Shown piece by piece: positions 24,737 to 32,247 of a stretch of DNA of 39,866 bases (position 1 is its first letter; each line of letters begins with the position of its first letter). The notes below the pieces were generated by a model. That model did not search any database, had not been told where the DNA came from, and was given only the letters and a program-made list of their open reading frames with translations. The position numbers and the translations under genes were made by a program. The DNA lies in NCBI GenBank assembly GCA_028289465.1, contig JANQPM010000087.1, forward strand, positions 66,520-106,385, given 5' to 3'. Origin of the DNA: Lysobacterales bacterium (GTDB lineage Bacteria; Pseudomonadota; Gammaproteobacteria; Xanthomonadales; SZUA-36).

Positions 24737-24856
24737 ATGAAATTGAAATCAATCAAACTTCATGATGAAAAATATTCTTCAATCGCCGCGGTAGCACCAG
24801 GCGGCTGGTGTTGCCATTGTCATTGTTGTGCGAAGTTAGCGGAGATCGCCGCATAG
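24737..24856 (+). CDS. Streptolysin S-like (TOMM) precursor peptide with CCHCHCC core
   Basis: This 39-residue gene is too short for routine gene calling. ATG 24737 follows a strong AAAGGAGGA (24723-24731) by five bases. The leader (residues 1-20) starts MKLKSIKLHDEKYSSIAA. VAPGG follows at 19-23, identical to the VAPGG before the core of S. pyogenes SagA as I recall that sequence. Then come Trp24 and the symmetrical core C-C-H-C-H-C-C (25-31) and a short tail AKLAEIAA. All five cysteines lie within seven residues, and the core and tail contain no Ser or Thr, so the expected product carries up to five thiazol(in)es with two histidines. The gene sits between the YcaO and ThiF-like genes, like a TOMM substrate. 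Leader cleavage after Gly23 is inferred. Activity is unknown: cytolysin, antibacterial or metal-binding are all possible. Confidence 0.92.
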   Translation: MKLKSIKLHDEKYSSIAAVAPGGWCCHCHCCAKLAEIAA

Positions 24857-24944
24857 GGGCCGGCTAGTCCGGTTTAATCTATAGAGCGGTCTAAGTTCGG
24901 TGAGCTTGGCAGCTTCTACGCCAATTACCAGGTAGGAAAGTAAG

Positions 24945-26042
24945 ATGGGGAAAGAAAAAACTGTTCAGCAGAATATTATGTTGAATCCGCATTTGCGCGT
25001 GATTTTCACCAGCGACGACGAGGTGCTGATAAAACACAGCGCTCGATCGCCTTATTCACGAATCATCCGTGATGAGGGCCGCACCAAGCTGTTAGGCAAA
25101 GTGATACGGGGCATCAAGGGTTCATTGAATAAGGACGACTTTATCGCACAGTTGGGAAATGGACAATCGGCCGAGGATGCCGGCGATTTGGTCGACTACC
25201 TGCTGGAAGAAAAAGTATTGGTGCCGGCTGAACGCGACACTGTTGTTACCTATATGGATACTATCTGGGGCGGAAAGCGTAGTTTGCAGGACGTCACCAT
25301 CGGTATTATCGGAGTCGGCTATTTAGGTTCCCGCATTGCCAATGAGATGACCAAGTTCGGTGTTGGCAAGATTATCGGCTGCGATGATCGGCAGATTCAG
25401 AACCCCCAGGTGGAAAGCAAGTATTTTCGCTTGAACGGCACCACCCTGAAAACAGGACTGTCCTATACCAACTTTCTGGCTGAAGAGATGCGCAGCCACG
25501 ACTACGATAATTTTGAAGGCCGCGATATTTCGCTGCTTGATAAACAAGAACTCAAATCGGTATTTGATCAGAGCGATTTCGTAGTAGCGGCACTGGAAGT
25601 GTTTTCCTCAAAAACCCTGCACTGCCTGAACGAAGTGGCATTGGAAGCGAATAAGCCGTGGATATCGGTCACAATGGACGGCAGCGAAGCCTACCTCGGG
25701 CCGATCTATATACCCAACGTCACCTGTTGCTACAGCGAGGTCGAAATTCAATACACTGCTTCGTCCATTGGCGTCAAAGAGGAATATCTGACTTATCGAG
25801 AAACTCTGGATTACTACCATTTGAACGATATGCATCTGGTACTTCCGCCGTTTTTGGAAACCGCCGCGAGCATGTCGGTGCTGGGTTGCATTCAATATCT
25901 GTTGAACGGCGAGTCCCATCTGGTTGGCCGCTGCATCCGTTACGACTTCGAGCGCTTGTCGGTTGACTATGAGGAAATCATGAAACTGCCCCGGTGCCCA
26001 GCCTGCGCACCGTTCAAACCCTACCGACACACTTTTCTGTAG
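24945..26042 (+). CDS. TOMM leader-binding ThiF/E1-like cyclodehydratase partner (SagC-like)
   Basis: This 365-residue protein binds the precursor leader and presents it to the YcaO enzyme. Residues 1 to about 95 look like the winged-helix RiPP recognition element (LNPHLRVIFTSDDEVLI, DDFIAQLGNGQSAEDAGDLV, YLLEEKVLV). The E1-like domain begins TIGIIGVGYLGSRIANEM (118-135), with GVGYLG as the nucleotide-type loop. The family usually carries two CxxC pairs binding zinc; here the second is intact (CPAC, 351-354), while the first site reads TCCYSE (Cys261-Cys262, then Ser264), so it lacks a normal CxxC. The catalytic cysteine of true E1 enzymes is not required in this family. It follows the precursor gene by 88 bases and precedes the nitroreductase-like pair. 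Confidence 0.92.
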   Translation: MGKEKTVQQNIMLNPHLRVIFTSDDEVLIKHSARSPYSRIIRDEGRTKLLGKVIRGIKGSLNKDDFIAQLGNGQSAEDAGDLVDYLLEEKVLVPAERDTVVTYMDTIWGGKRSLQDVTIGIIGVGYLGSRIANEMTKFGVGKIIGCDDRQIQNPQVESKYFRLNGTTLKTGLSYTNFLAEEMRSHDYDNFEGRDISLLDKQELKSVFDQSDFVVAALEVFSSKTLHCLNEVALEANKPWISVTMDGSEAYLGPIYIPNVTCCYSEVEIQYTASSIGVKEEYLTYRETLDYYHLNDMHLVLPPFLETAASMSVLGCIQYLLNGESHLVGRCIRYDFERLSVDYEEIMKLPRCPACAPFKPYRHTFL

Positions 26043-26051
26043 GAGATCGCT

Positions 26052-26825
26052 GTGGATAAAGACCAACTGAAAGGTGATACCTTAAAGTTTGAAGAGACCT
26101 TATTACCGTCTTTCAACAGTATTGACCTGAAGCGTACGATAGAAACCGACTATAATTACCGGTTCGGCAGCAAAGAAGCCAATATTGCCGAGCTGTATCA
26201 CGAAAACTCCAAACTGGTACGCGGTTCGACCGTGAAAATTCCGGATGATTTGCATCAGCGCCGGGAACAGGCCAGGACCTGGTACTTCGACACCTCTTAC
26301 GACTTTCAGGAAAAGGATCTGAATCCGAAGCAATTGTCTACCGCGATTGTTCGGCACCGCGATCATAGCGACGCGATGCAGCGGCTGTTCGCGCAGTTTT
26401 CCGATACCGATCAAGACGGCAGCTTGCTATACGGTTTGGACATCTTTCTGTATTCGGACGACAAAATCACCCGCCTGCTGCCAGGCAGGGATTTTCTATG
26501 GATCGAACGCTTTGTCGACGATGACCTCAAGCAACTGTTCGCCAAGGCGATTATCGACCCCGATCAGGCACAGAACATTGATAAAGGCACCTGGTTTTTT
26601 GTCGTTGGCGCCTTTTGGCGGCACATGATGCTGGTCGGTCCGCGCGGTTACCGCAATACGCTCTATGATGTTGGCGCGTTCGTTGAGCGTTTCTCCAGGG
26701 CCGCTGTCCGCGAAGACATTCAATGCCAGGTAGAAACCCATTTTTACGAGCATCATATGGACGATTTTTTGCTGTTGGACGGTACAGAACGGTCGACCCT
26801 GGCTCTGATCAGATTGGAGGAATAA
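26052..26825 (+). CDS. Degenerate SagB-type nitroreductase-like protein (non-catalytic half)
   Basis: This 257-residue protein starts at GTG 26052. It looks like a SagB/McbC-type FMN dehydrogenase domain: LHQRREQARTWYF near the N-terminus, GSLLYGLDIFLYSDDKITRLLPG (123-145), FWRHMMLVGPRGYRNTLYDVGAF (188-210), and DFLLLDGTERSTLALIRL (238-255). At the position of the catalytic Lys-Tyr pair of McbC-type enzymes (K-Y-G-x-R-x-Y-R) it reads L-V-G-P-R-G-Y-R (Leu194-Val195), so catalysis is probably lost. Some SagB/ThcOx-family proteins are about 500 residues with a degenerate first and active second nitroreductase domain; this gene and the next, separated by three bases, look like that protein split in two. 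Likely role: structural partner or peptide-binding subunit. The fold call comes from motif pattern only. Confidence 0.7.
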   Translation: MDKDQLKGDTLKFEETLLPSFNSIDLKRTIETDYNYRFGSKEANIAELYHENSKLVRGSTVKIPDDLHQRREQARTWYFDTSYDFQEKDLNPKQLSTAIVRHRDHSDAMQRLFAQFSDTDQDGSLLYGLDIFLYSDDKITRLLPGRDFLWIERFVDDDLKQLFAKAIIDPDQAQNIDKGTWFFVVGAFWRHMMLVGPRGYRNTLYDVGAFVERFSRAAVREDIQCQVETHFYEHHMDDFLLLDGTERSTLALIRLEE

Positions 26826-26828
26826 GGC

Positions 26829-27731
26829 ATGGAAAACCTGCAACGCTTACCTGAACGGAGAAACGATGAGCTGTACGAACAGTTAGAAGACCTGACGCAT
26901 GCCGAACAGCAAGTGCTGCTGGACCTTCTAAGGCGGTCAAAGTACGACAAGCATGGGCGCGTTGAGCTAGATGGAATCTCCATTGTGCATGGCTATCTGT
27001 CCGAAAAGAGCGGCGACTTCACCGCGATAACCGACAACTACAGCGAAATGCCGGAGATAATTAGAAGCCACCCGAACTGTCATGAAGCCATCAAATTATC
27101 GGATGAGATTTTGCCGATTGAGAAATCCTACTCCGATATCGTGAAGGAACGGGTCTCCGCCCGGGACTACCAAAGAAAACCGGTGACTTTGCAGGAAGTC
27201 ACGACCTTACTTGATCAGGCTTTCGGCTTTCGAGAGTACAAAAGCGCCTATGACGAATTGCAGTTTCCGTTTCGCACTGCACCCAGTTCCGGCGGATTAC
27301 AGGCGGTCGAGCTGTATTTTATTGCCAACGATGTCGATAGCCTGGAGCCCGGCCTTTACCACTACCAACCAATCGCGCGTACCGCCGAGCTGATCGACCT
27401 GGGGTTCATGCGTATGAAAGTGGCCAAATGCTGCGCGTTCCAAGGCTGGCTGTCGGAAGCGCCGGTTATTTTCGGTGTGGTATGTGACTTGTCAAAAATG
27501 CGCTGGAAGTATGGTAAGCGCTGCTACCGTATGATCCACATGGATGCCGGCATAGTCAGTCAGAATCTGCATATGGCCGCAACCGGCATGGGTTTCGGAT
27601 CCTGCATGATCGCCGGCTTCAATGACGATGAAATGAACGAACTATTCGGCCTGGACGGCAGAGACGAATACATGGGTCTGCTGGTATCGGTCGGCCATAA
27701 GCAAACGCTAATCAAGCCAACCGAAGAATAG
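26829..27731 (+). CDS. SagB-type FMN-dependent azoline dehydrogenase
   Basis: This 300-residue protein oxidises thiazolines or oxazolines to thiazoles or oxazoles. The nitroreductase fold begins around residue 105: RVSARDYQRKPVTLQEVTTLL (108-128) and RTAPSSGGLQAVELYFIAND (149-168) form FMN-binding parts. The catalytic pair is Lys227-Tyr228 in RWKYGKRCYRMIHMDAG (225-241), matching the Lys-Tyr motif of McbC-type dehydrogenases. QNLHMAATGMGFGSCMIAGF and LFGLDGRDEYMGLLVSVGH complete the family pattern. An N-terminal helical region (1-100) carries no obvious motif. It lies three bases after its degenerate homologue, with which it probably forms a heterodimer, and 24 bases before the CPBP gene. Confidence 0.93.
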   Translation: MENLQRLPERRNDELYEQLEDLTHAEQQVLLDLLRRSKYDKHGRVELDGISIVHGYLSEKSGDFTAITDNYSEMPEIIRSHPNCHEAIKLSDEILPIEKSYSDIVKERVSARDYQRKPVTLQEVTTLLDQAFGFREYKSAYDELQFPFRTAPSSGGLQAVELYFIANDVDSLEPGLYHYQPIARTAELIDLGFMRMKVAKCCAFQGWLSEAPVIFGVVCDLSKMRWKYGKRCYRMIHMDAGIVSQNLHMAATGMGFGSCMIAGFNDDEMNELFGLDGRDEYMGLLVSVGHKQTLIKPTEE

Positions 27732-27755
27732 CCGCCTTATCGGGGTTTTGTCAGC

Positions 27756-28484
27756 GTGACTGCTATGAGTAACAACTCAATCATGCTGCTTATCATGGCT
27801 TACCCGCTGCTGCTGGCGCTGGCTTTCAGCTTGCTGTTCACCGCAGCGTTTATGCTCAGGCGGCACGAAGGGATAACATGGATGAGTTCACATGCCATGT
27901 TTTTCTATGTTTTTATTCTGCTGGCTCTATTCGCTCTGGTAGTAAGCCACACCGACTATGCTTCCATAATGGCGAAGTTTACCTTCCACGAAAATTATCA
28001 ATCGCCAATCGAAAAGCTATTGTGGATTATATTTTCCGTCGCCTGCGGTGCGGTGCTTTTTTACGGCGAACGCCTGTGGAATATTCTCTTCGCCACCGCC
28101 AATCCCCAATCGCCCCGGAAAACTGATTTTTCTTCGGGCGATTTCAGTCTGTGGTTTCCTGTAATGTCCATGTTGACCGTACCCATGGAGGAAATAATAT
28201 GGCGGGGATATTTGCCTGACCTGCTCCAACAGGAGCTCGGTTTACGCATGCTAAGCGCATACCTGTTATCAGCAATCCTGTTCGGCTTGCACCACTATCA
28301 CTTCGGCGTGAAGACCATTGCCTATAAGATATTCTCAGCACTGCTTTGGAGCGTTTTATATGTCCGTTCCGGCAGTTTGCTTGTATGTATCGCCGCGCAT
28401 TTGACATCCGATATGCTGGCCTGGAGGCTTCTGTTTCGCATTCGAAAGAAAAGCGCGTCAACACGATTAACACTGAGTCTGTAA
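27756..28484 (+). CDS. CPBP-family intramembrane protease (SagE-like; leader peptidase or immunity)
   Basis: This 242-residue membrane protein (GTG 27756; ATG 27765 is an alternative start) has roughly seven hydrophobic segments. All three CPBP motifs are present: EEIIWR (Glu145, Glu146, Arg150), FGLHHYHFG (His179/His180), and HLTSDM (His215, Asp219). These residues form the glutamyl-type protease site in the family. In streptolysin S clusters the equivalent protein, SagE, is proposed to cleave the leader or to give immunity, and the position here, directly after the modification enzymes and before the exporter, fits. Which of the two roles applies cannot be told from sequence. Confidence 0.9.
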   Translation: MTAMSNNSIMLLIMAYPLLLALAFSLLFTAAFMLRRHEGITWMSSHAMFFYVFILLALFALVVSHTDYASIMAKFTFHENYQSPIEKLLWIIFSVACGAVLFYGERLWNILFATANPQSPRKTDFSSGDFSLWFPVMSMLTVPMEEIIWRGYLPDLLQQELGLRMLSAYLLSAILFGLHHYHFGVKTIAYKIFSALLWSVLYVRSGSLLVCIAAHLTSDMLAWRLLFRIRKKSASTRLTLSL

Positions 28485-28487
28485 AGA

Positions 28488-29411
28488 ATGGCCCCGGAAT
28501 CGATCATCCACGTTGATAAGCTGTGTGTACAGTTCGGACAGAAAAAAGCGGTCGACGAGATCAGCTTCGAGGTCCTGCAGGGCGAAATTTTCGGCATCAT
28601 CGGACCAAACGGCGCGGGGAAAACCACGACCATCAGCTGCCTTGAAGGTATTCTCAAACCCACCTCCGGGGACATCTCCATTCTGGGCATGTCACCGAAG
28701 AAGCTGATCAAAACTCAAAGCCACAGGGTCGGAATTCAGCTTCAGAATGCCGGTATGCTGCCGCGTCTGAAAGTCAGGGAAATAATGGAATTGTATGCGG
28801 CGTTCTACAAAAAGCATCTGGATATTGCAACGTCAATAGAGCAATTCGGCCTAAGCGACGAAGCCGACAACTACTATAAGAACCTCTCCGGAGGGCAGAA
28901 GCAACGATTGTTCGGCGCATTGGCCCTGCTACCGGATCCGGAAATTCTGTTCCTGGACGAACTGACTTCGGGGCTGGACAGGACAGGCCGTCACAAGATA
29001 CTGGATATGGTGAAGTATCTGAAGAACCTCGGCAAAACGGTAGTGTTTACTACTCACTATTTGGATGAAGCGGAACTGCTTTGCGACCGTATTGCCATTT
29101 TCAATCATGGCAAAATTCTCGCGCTGGACAGCACTCGGGCACTGATCCGTCGGTTTGCCGGGCTGGACTGCATCGAGTTGCTTATCAACGGTACAGCCAG
29201 GATCGAGGACATGGCTGCACTGGCCGGCGTCAAGGAGGTGAAGCAGGAGGAACAGCGGTACCTGCTGTTCGGCGAAAAAATGCCGATGATAAAAAGCATT
29301 GTCAAGCACGTCGACGAACATCGGCTGGAGCTGAATGATCTGCGCATCAGGGAGCCGACATTGAACGAAGTATTCGATATCGTCTCCCTAGACGAGGTCA
29401 CGCCGGGATAA
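28488..29411 (+). CDS. ABC-2 exporter ATP-binding protein
   Basis: This 307-residue ATPase is of the drug/bacteriocin export type. Walker A is GPNGAGKTTT (39-48), the Q-loop region is IQLQNAGMLPRLKV, the signature is LSGGQKQR (133-140), Walker B is EILFLDE (152-158), and the H-loop is TTHYLDEAELLCDRIAIF. The D-loop reads DELTSGLD rather than the more usual DEPTSGLD. The C-terminal 80 residues are a regulatory tail of the CcmA/NodI kind. It begins three bases after the CPBP gene and pairs with the ABC-2 permease four bases downstream, corresponding to the SagG component of streptolysin S export. Confidence 0.93.
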   Translation: MAPESIIHVDKLCVQFGQKKAVDEISFEVLQGEIFGIIGPNGAGKTTTISCLEGILKPTSGDISILGMSPKKLIKTQSHRVGIQLQNAGMLPRLKVREIMELYAAFYKKHLDIATSIEQFGLSDEADNYYKNLSGGQKQRLFGALALLPDPEILFLDELTSGLDRTGRHKILDMVKYLKNLGKTVVFTTHYLDEAELLCDRIAIFNHGKILALDSTRALIRRFAGLDCIELLINGTARIEDMAALAGVKEVKQEEQRYLLFGEKMPMIKSIVKHVDEHRLELNDLRIREPTLNEVFDIVSLDEVTPG

Positions 29412-29415
29412 TCAT

Positions 29416-30162
29416 GTGAAAGCCTATCTTAGCCTGCTAAAAGTCAACCTGCTGCTTTACTTGAGAGAGCCCGGGGCAGTGTTTTTCTCACTGATCCTGC
29501 CGGTACTGCTATTACTGCTGTTCGGGTTTATTTTCGGCAATACTCCAATGGGGGACAGTTACGGTCAATTCGGCTACGTCGATGGAGAAGTCCCTGGCCT
29601 GCTGGTGATCGTAATGATCACGGTAGGTTTCTTGCAGATACCGGCAAATTTGACGATTCAAAAGACCATCAAGGTGCTGAGGAGCTTCCAACTGACGCCA
29701 CTGAAACCGGCGACGTATATCATCGCCGATATCAGCGCGAACATTGTCATCGTGATATTTACCCTGCTGGTTCTGGCCCTGGTCGGCAGCCTATTCTTCG
29801 ACCTCAAGTTTGCCGGTTCCCTACTGCTGTTGTCTGGCGGGATTGTGCTGTGCTGCCTGGTTTTTTTTCTGGCAGGTTATGTCATTGCCAACTTCTCAAA
29901 ATCTCCGCGTGCGGCGCAAGCGGTTGGCAACATGCTGTTCTTTCCATCGCTGTTTTTATCCGATGCTGCGATTCCGCTGAATATCATGCCGGACAACATG
30001 GTAGCTTTTGCCAAGGCACTTTTACCGACAAAAGCGGTCTTTTTTCTGCGTGACATATGGTTTGGCAACGACGCTCTGGGTAGTGAATTTCTGGTATTGA
30101 GCATAGCGTTGGGAATTCTGTTCTTATTGGCGATAGTCACTTTTCGCTGGGACGCTGATTAG
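29416..30162 (+). CDS. ABC-2 type exporter permease
   Basis: This 248-residue permease (GTG 29416) has about six membrane helices. The N-terminus LSLLKVNLLLYLREPGAVFFSLILPVLLLLLFGFIFG is typical of ABC-2 membrane proteins. SNIVIVIFTLLVLALV-like helices follow, and the motif ANFSKSPRAAQAVGNMLFFPSLFLSDAAIP is the conserved ABC-2 signature region. Streptolysin S systems use two such permeases (SagH and SagI); here only one is adjacent to the ATPase, so it would act as a homodimer. Confidence 0.92.
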   Translation: MKAYLSLLKVNLLLYLREPGAVFFSLILPVLLLLLFGFIFGNTPMGDSYGQFGYVDGEVPGLLVIVMITVGFLQIPANLTIQKTIKVLRSFQLTPLKPATYIIADISANIVIVIFTLLVLALVGSLFFDLKFAGSLLLLSGGIVLCCLVFFLAGYVIANFSKSPRAAQAVGNMLFFPSLFLSDAAIPLNIMPDNMVAFAKALLPTKAVFFLRDIWFGNDALGSEFLVLSIALGILFLLAIVTFRWDAD

Positions 30163-30189
30163 TAAAGACATTAGTTGGCGGGAGACAAT

Positions 30190-30939
30190 ATGAAACTCTA
30201 CAAACACATTACGTTCACCGTGGCAGCATTGCTGCTTTACAGTTCTCCAGGCGCTTTTTCCGACGAACAAAACGGCCACTCCTATCCGGCCGACATCACC
30301 GGCAGCATCTATACTGCCAGCAAGTCGGATATCGAAGCCCTGAAGGCTGCATACCATGAGCGGCACCTGAATCAGCTGGACGATGAAAACAAGTTCTGGA
30401 CGGCCTATCTGGCCTATCGGTCAACGCACTACTCGTATGCCAATCAAGACAAGAAGGCACTCAAACGCGCACTCAAGCAATGCACCGAATTGATGGGCGA
30501 GATCGAACAGTCATCGATCTATTTTCCCGAAGCTTCGATTATCCGCGCGCTCTGCTTAGGCCAGACCATCGCGATGCAGCCGTTGAAAGGGATGCTGCTG
30601 GGCCAGAAAGCCGGCGCTGCGGCAAACATCGCTGCGGTAATGGGCAAAGACAACCCACACGTTATATTTTTGCTGGGCGTTAACGACTACTACACTCCTA
30701 ATATGTGGGGCGGTGACAAAGCGCGTGCTGTTACTCGCTTTTTGGATGTTGTTCAACGGGCAGAATCAAGCAGCGCTGGACAATGGTGCTGGTTACTGCC
30801 GGATGTATATACCTATCTGGCCTTAAGTTATAACGCGCTGGAACAACCTGAGAAAGCAAAAGCCGCGTTGCAGAAAGCCGAAAGCCTGTCGCCACAATAT
30901 GCCTTTATGAAAAGCGTGCAAATCGCCACCGAGGAGTAG
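30190..30939 (+). CDS. Exported TPR-like protein, paralogue of the first cluster gene
   Basis: This 249-residue protein starts at ATG 30190, preferred over an upstream TTG because GGGAGA lies eight bases before it and a signal peptide follows (MKLYKHITFTVAALLLYSSP, cut near AFS-DE, residue 24). The mature protein is helical. GVNDYYTPNMWGGDKARAVTRF (163-184) matches the P-x-x-x-GG-x-K-x-x-A motif of the protein at 22474-23187. The C-terminal PDVYTYLALSYNALEQPEKAKAALQKAESLSPQ is a TPR hairpin. Periplasmic TPR proteins usually scaffold other proteins. Within this cluster it could chaperone the peptide or link inner- and outer-membrane export parts; this is inference. Confidence 0.8.
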   Translation: MKLYKHITFTVAALLLYSSPGAFSDEQNGHSYPADITGSIYTASKSDIEALKAAYHERHLNQLDDENKFWTAYLAYRSTHYSYANQDKKALKRALKQCTELMGEIEQSSIYFPEASIIRALCLGQTIAMQPLKGMLLGQKAGAAANIAAVMGKDNPHVIFLLGVNDYYTPNMWGGDKARAVTRFLDVVQRAESSSAGQWCWLLPDVYTYLALSYNALEQPEKAKAALQKAESLSPQYAFMKSVQIATEE

Positions 30940-31008
30940 AAAATAGACACCTGCTGTTAGAATTGATAATGCCATTTGAGTGCGCGGACCGCCGCAACAA
31001 GGGGCAAC

Positions 31009-32247
31009 ATGAACCGATCGGAACTATTAGATCAGCTAACCATAGAGGAAAATCAACGCGTCGGTGCAATGCCCCGCTACGTGATCTGGCTTTTCATTGC
31101 GGCCTTGGCAACACTTGCCGGTATAGCCGGCTGGTTCATATTGAAAGAAAAAGGACAGGCCATTCCGGTCGATCTCGCAACCATCACCCATGCACATAAC
31201 AGTACGGCTCAGCAACACAGCGTACTGGATGCTTCCGGCTATGTGGTCGCCCGGCAGAAAGCTACCGTATCCGCCGAAATTACTGGCAAACTGGTTGCGG
31301 TATTGGTTGAGGAAGGCATGTCTATCGATGAAGGCCAGGTGCTGGCCAGGCTGGATGATTCCCTGATCGTATCCGAACTGGCACTGGCCAGAGCCCAGTT
31401 TGCGGTAACGCAGCAAGCTCTCGCGGAAAAGCAAATCGAACTGAAAGAATCGGAGCGTGAGCTGCAGCGGATAAGATCGTTGGTCGAGCGAAGCCTTGCC
31501 AGCACCAAATCGCTGGATGATGCGATAACCGCGTACGATTTGCGTCAAGCGGCGATAAAAGAACAGCGCCTGCAGATCAACATTGTTCGCGAGAATGTAC
31601 AACTGCAGCAAAAACGCCTCGACGATACCGTGATTAGAGCTCCGTTTTCCGGCGTGGTCGTGGCCAAGAACGCTCAAATCGGAGAAATCGTTTCGCCGAT
31701 TTCTGCTGGCGGCGGCTTCACTCGAACCGGTATCTGTACCATCGTCGATATGAACTCGCTGGAAATCGAAGTGGATGTGAACGAAGCGTATATTCAGCGT
31801 GTGTCCCCGAAACAAAGCGCAACTGCCAGGCTGGACGCCTACCCGGACTGGGAAATACCGGTAGAAGTAAAGGCCATTGTACCAACCGCCGACCGGCAAA
31901 AAGCAACGGTGAAAGTGCGTCTGGCGTTTTTAGAGAGGGACAGTCGTGTCCTGCCGGACATGGGCATCGATGTTTCATTTCTGGAAGCCGGCAGCCCGCC
32001 TGTCGCAGCGCCCGCCGATGCGGCCGCACTGCTTATTCCAAAATCAGCGGTTCGCTACGAGGAAGATAAAGCTGTGGCTTACGTGCTGATCGACGACCAA
32101 GTCAGCAAGCGCGAAATCAATTTGAAAGTCCGCGCGCAGAATGCCGATGTCTACGAAGTGATTTCCGGTCTGACAGCCGGCGATGTGGTAGTGGCATCCA
32201 ACCTCGACAAGCTGACTAATGGGGCTAAAGTGAGAGTCAGAAAGTGA
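31009..32247 (+). CDS. HlyD/MacA-type periplasmic adaptor protein
   Basis: The start at ATG 31009 is preferred over 30976 because AAGGGGC precedes it by six bases. The 412-residue protein has a short cytoplasmic segment and one membrane helix (about 24-45, YVIWLFIAALATLAGIAGWF). A lipoyl-like half (LDASGYVVARQKATVSAEITGK) is followed by a helical hairpin with heptad-like repeats (ALAEKQIELKESERELQRIR, KEQRLQINIVRENVQLQQKR). The second lipoyl half (DTVIRAPFSGVVVAKNAQIGEIV) and beta-barrel and membrane-proximal domains come next. Such adaptors bridge an inner-membrane transporter to an outer-membrane channel. It overlaps the next ATPase gene by four bases. No TolC-like gene is present in the window. 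Confidence 0.92.
   Translation: MNRSELLDQLTIEENQRVGAMPRYVIWLFIAALATLAGIAGWFILKEKGQAIPVDLATITHAHNSTAQQHSVLDASGYVVARQKATVSAEITGKLVAVLVEEGMSIDEGQVLARLDDSLIVSELALARAQFAVTQQALAEKQIELKESERELQRIRSLVERSLASTKSLDDAITAYDLRQAAIKEQRLQINIVRENVQLQQKRLDDTVIRAPFSGVVVAKNAQIGEIVSPISAGGGFTRTGICTIVDMNSLEIEVDVNEAYIQRVSPKQSATARLDAYPDWEIPVEVKAIVPTADRQKATVKVRLAFLERDSRVLPDMGIDVSFLEAGSPPVAAPADAAALLIPKSAVRYEEDKAVAYVLIDDQVSKREINLKVRAQNADVYEVISGLTAGDVVVASNLDKLTNGAKVRVRK

Noticed and set aside
24737..24856. Metal-binding peptide of the methanobactin or bufferin type, or a lanthipeptide
   Set aside because: No MNIO-type or lanthionine synthase gene is nearby; YcaO, ThiF-like and SagB enzymes all point to azole chemistry.
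31036..31899. 287-codon frame antisense to the HlyD adaptor gene
   Set aside because: No recognisable domain; the sense-strand adaptor is unambiguous and overlaps its neighbour in operon fashion.
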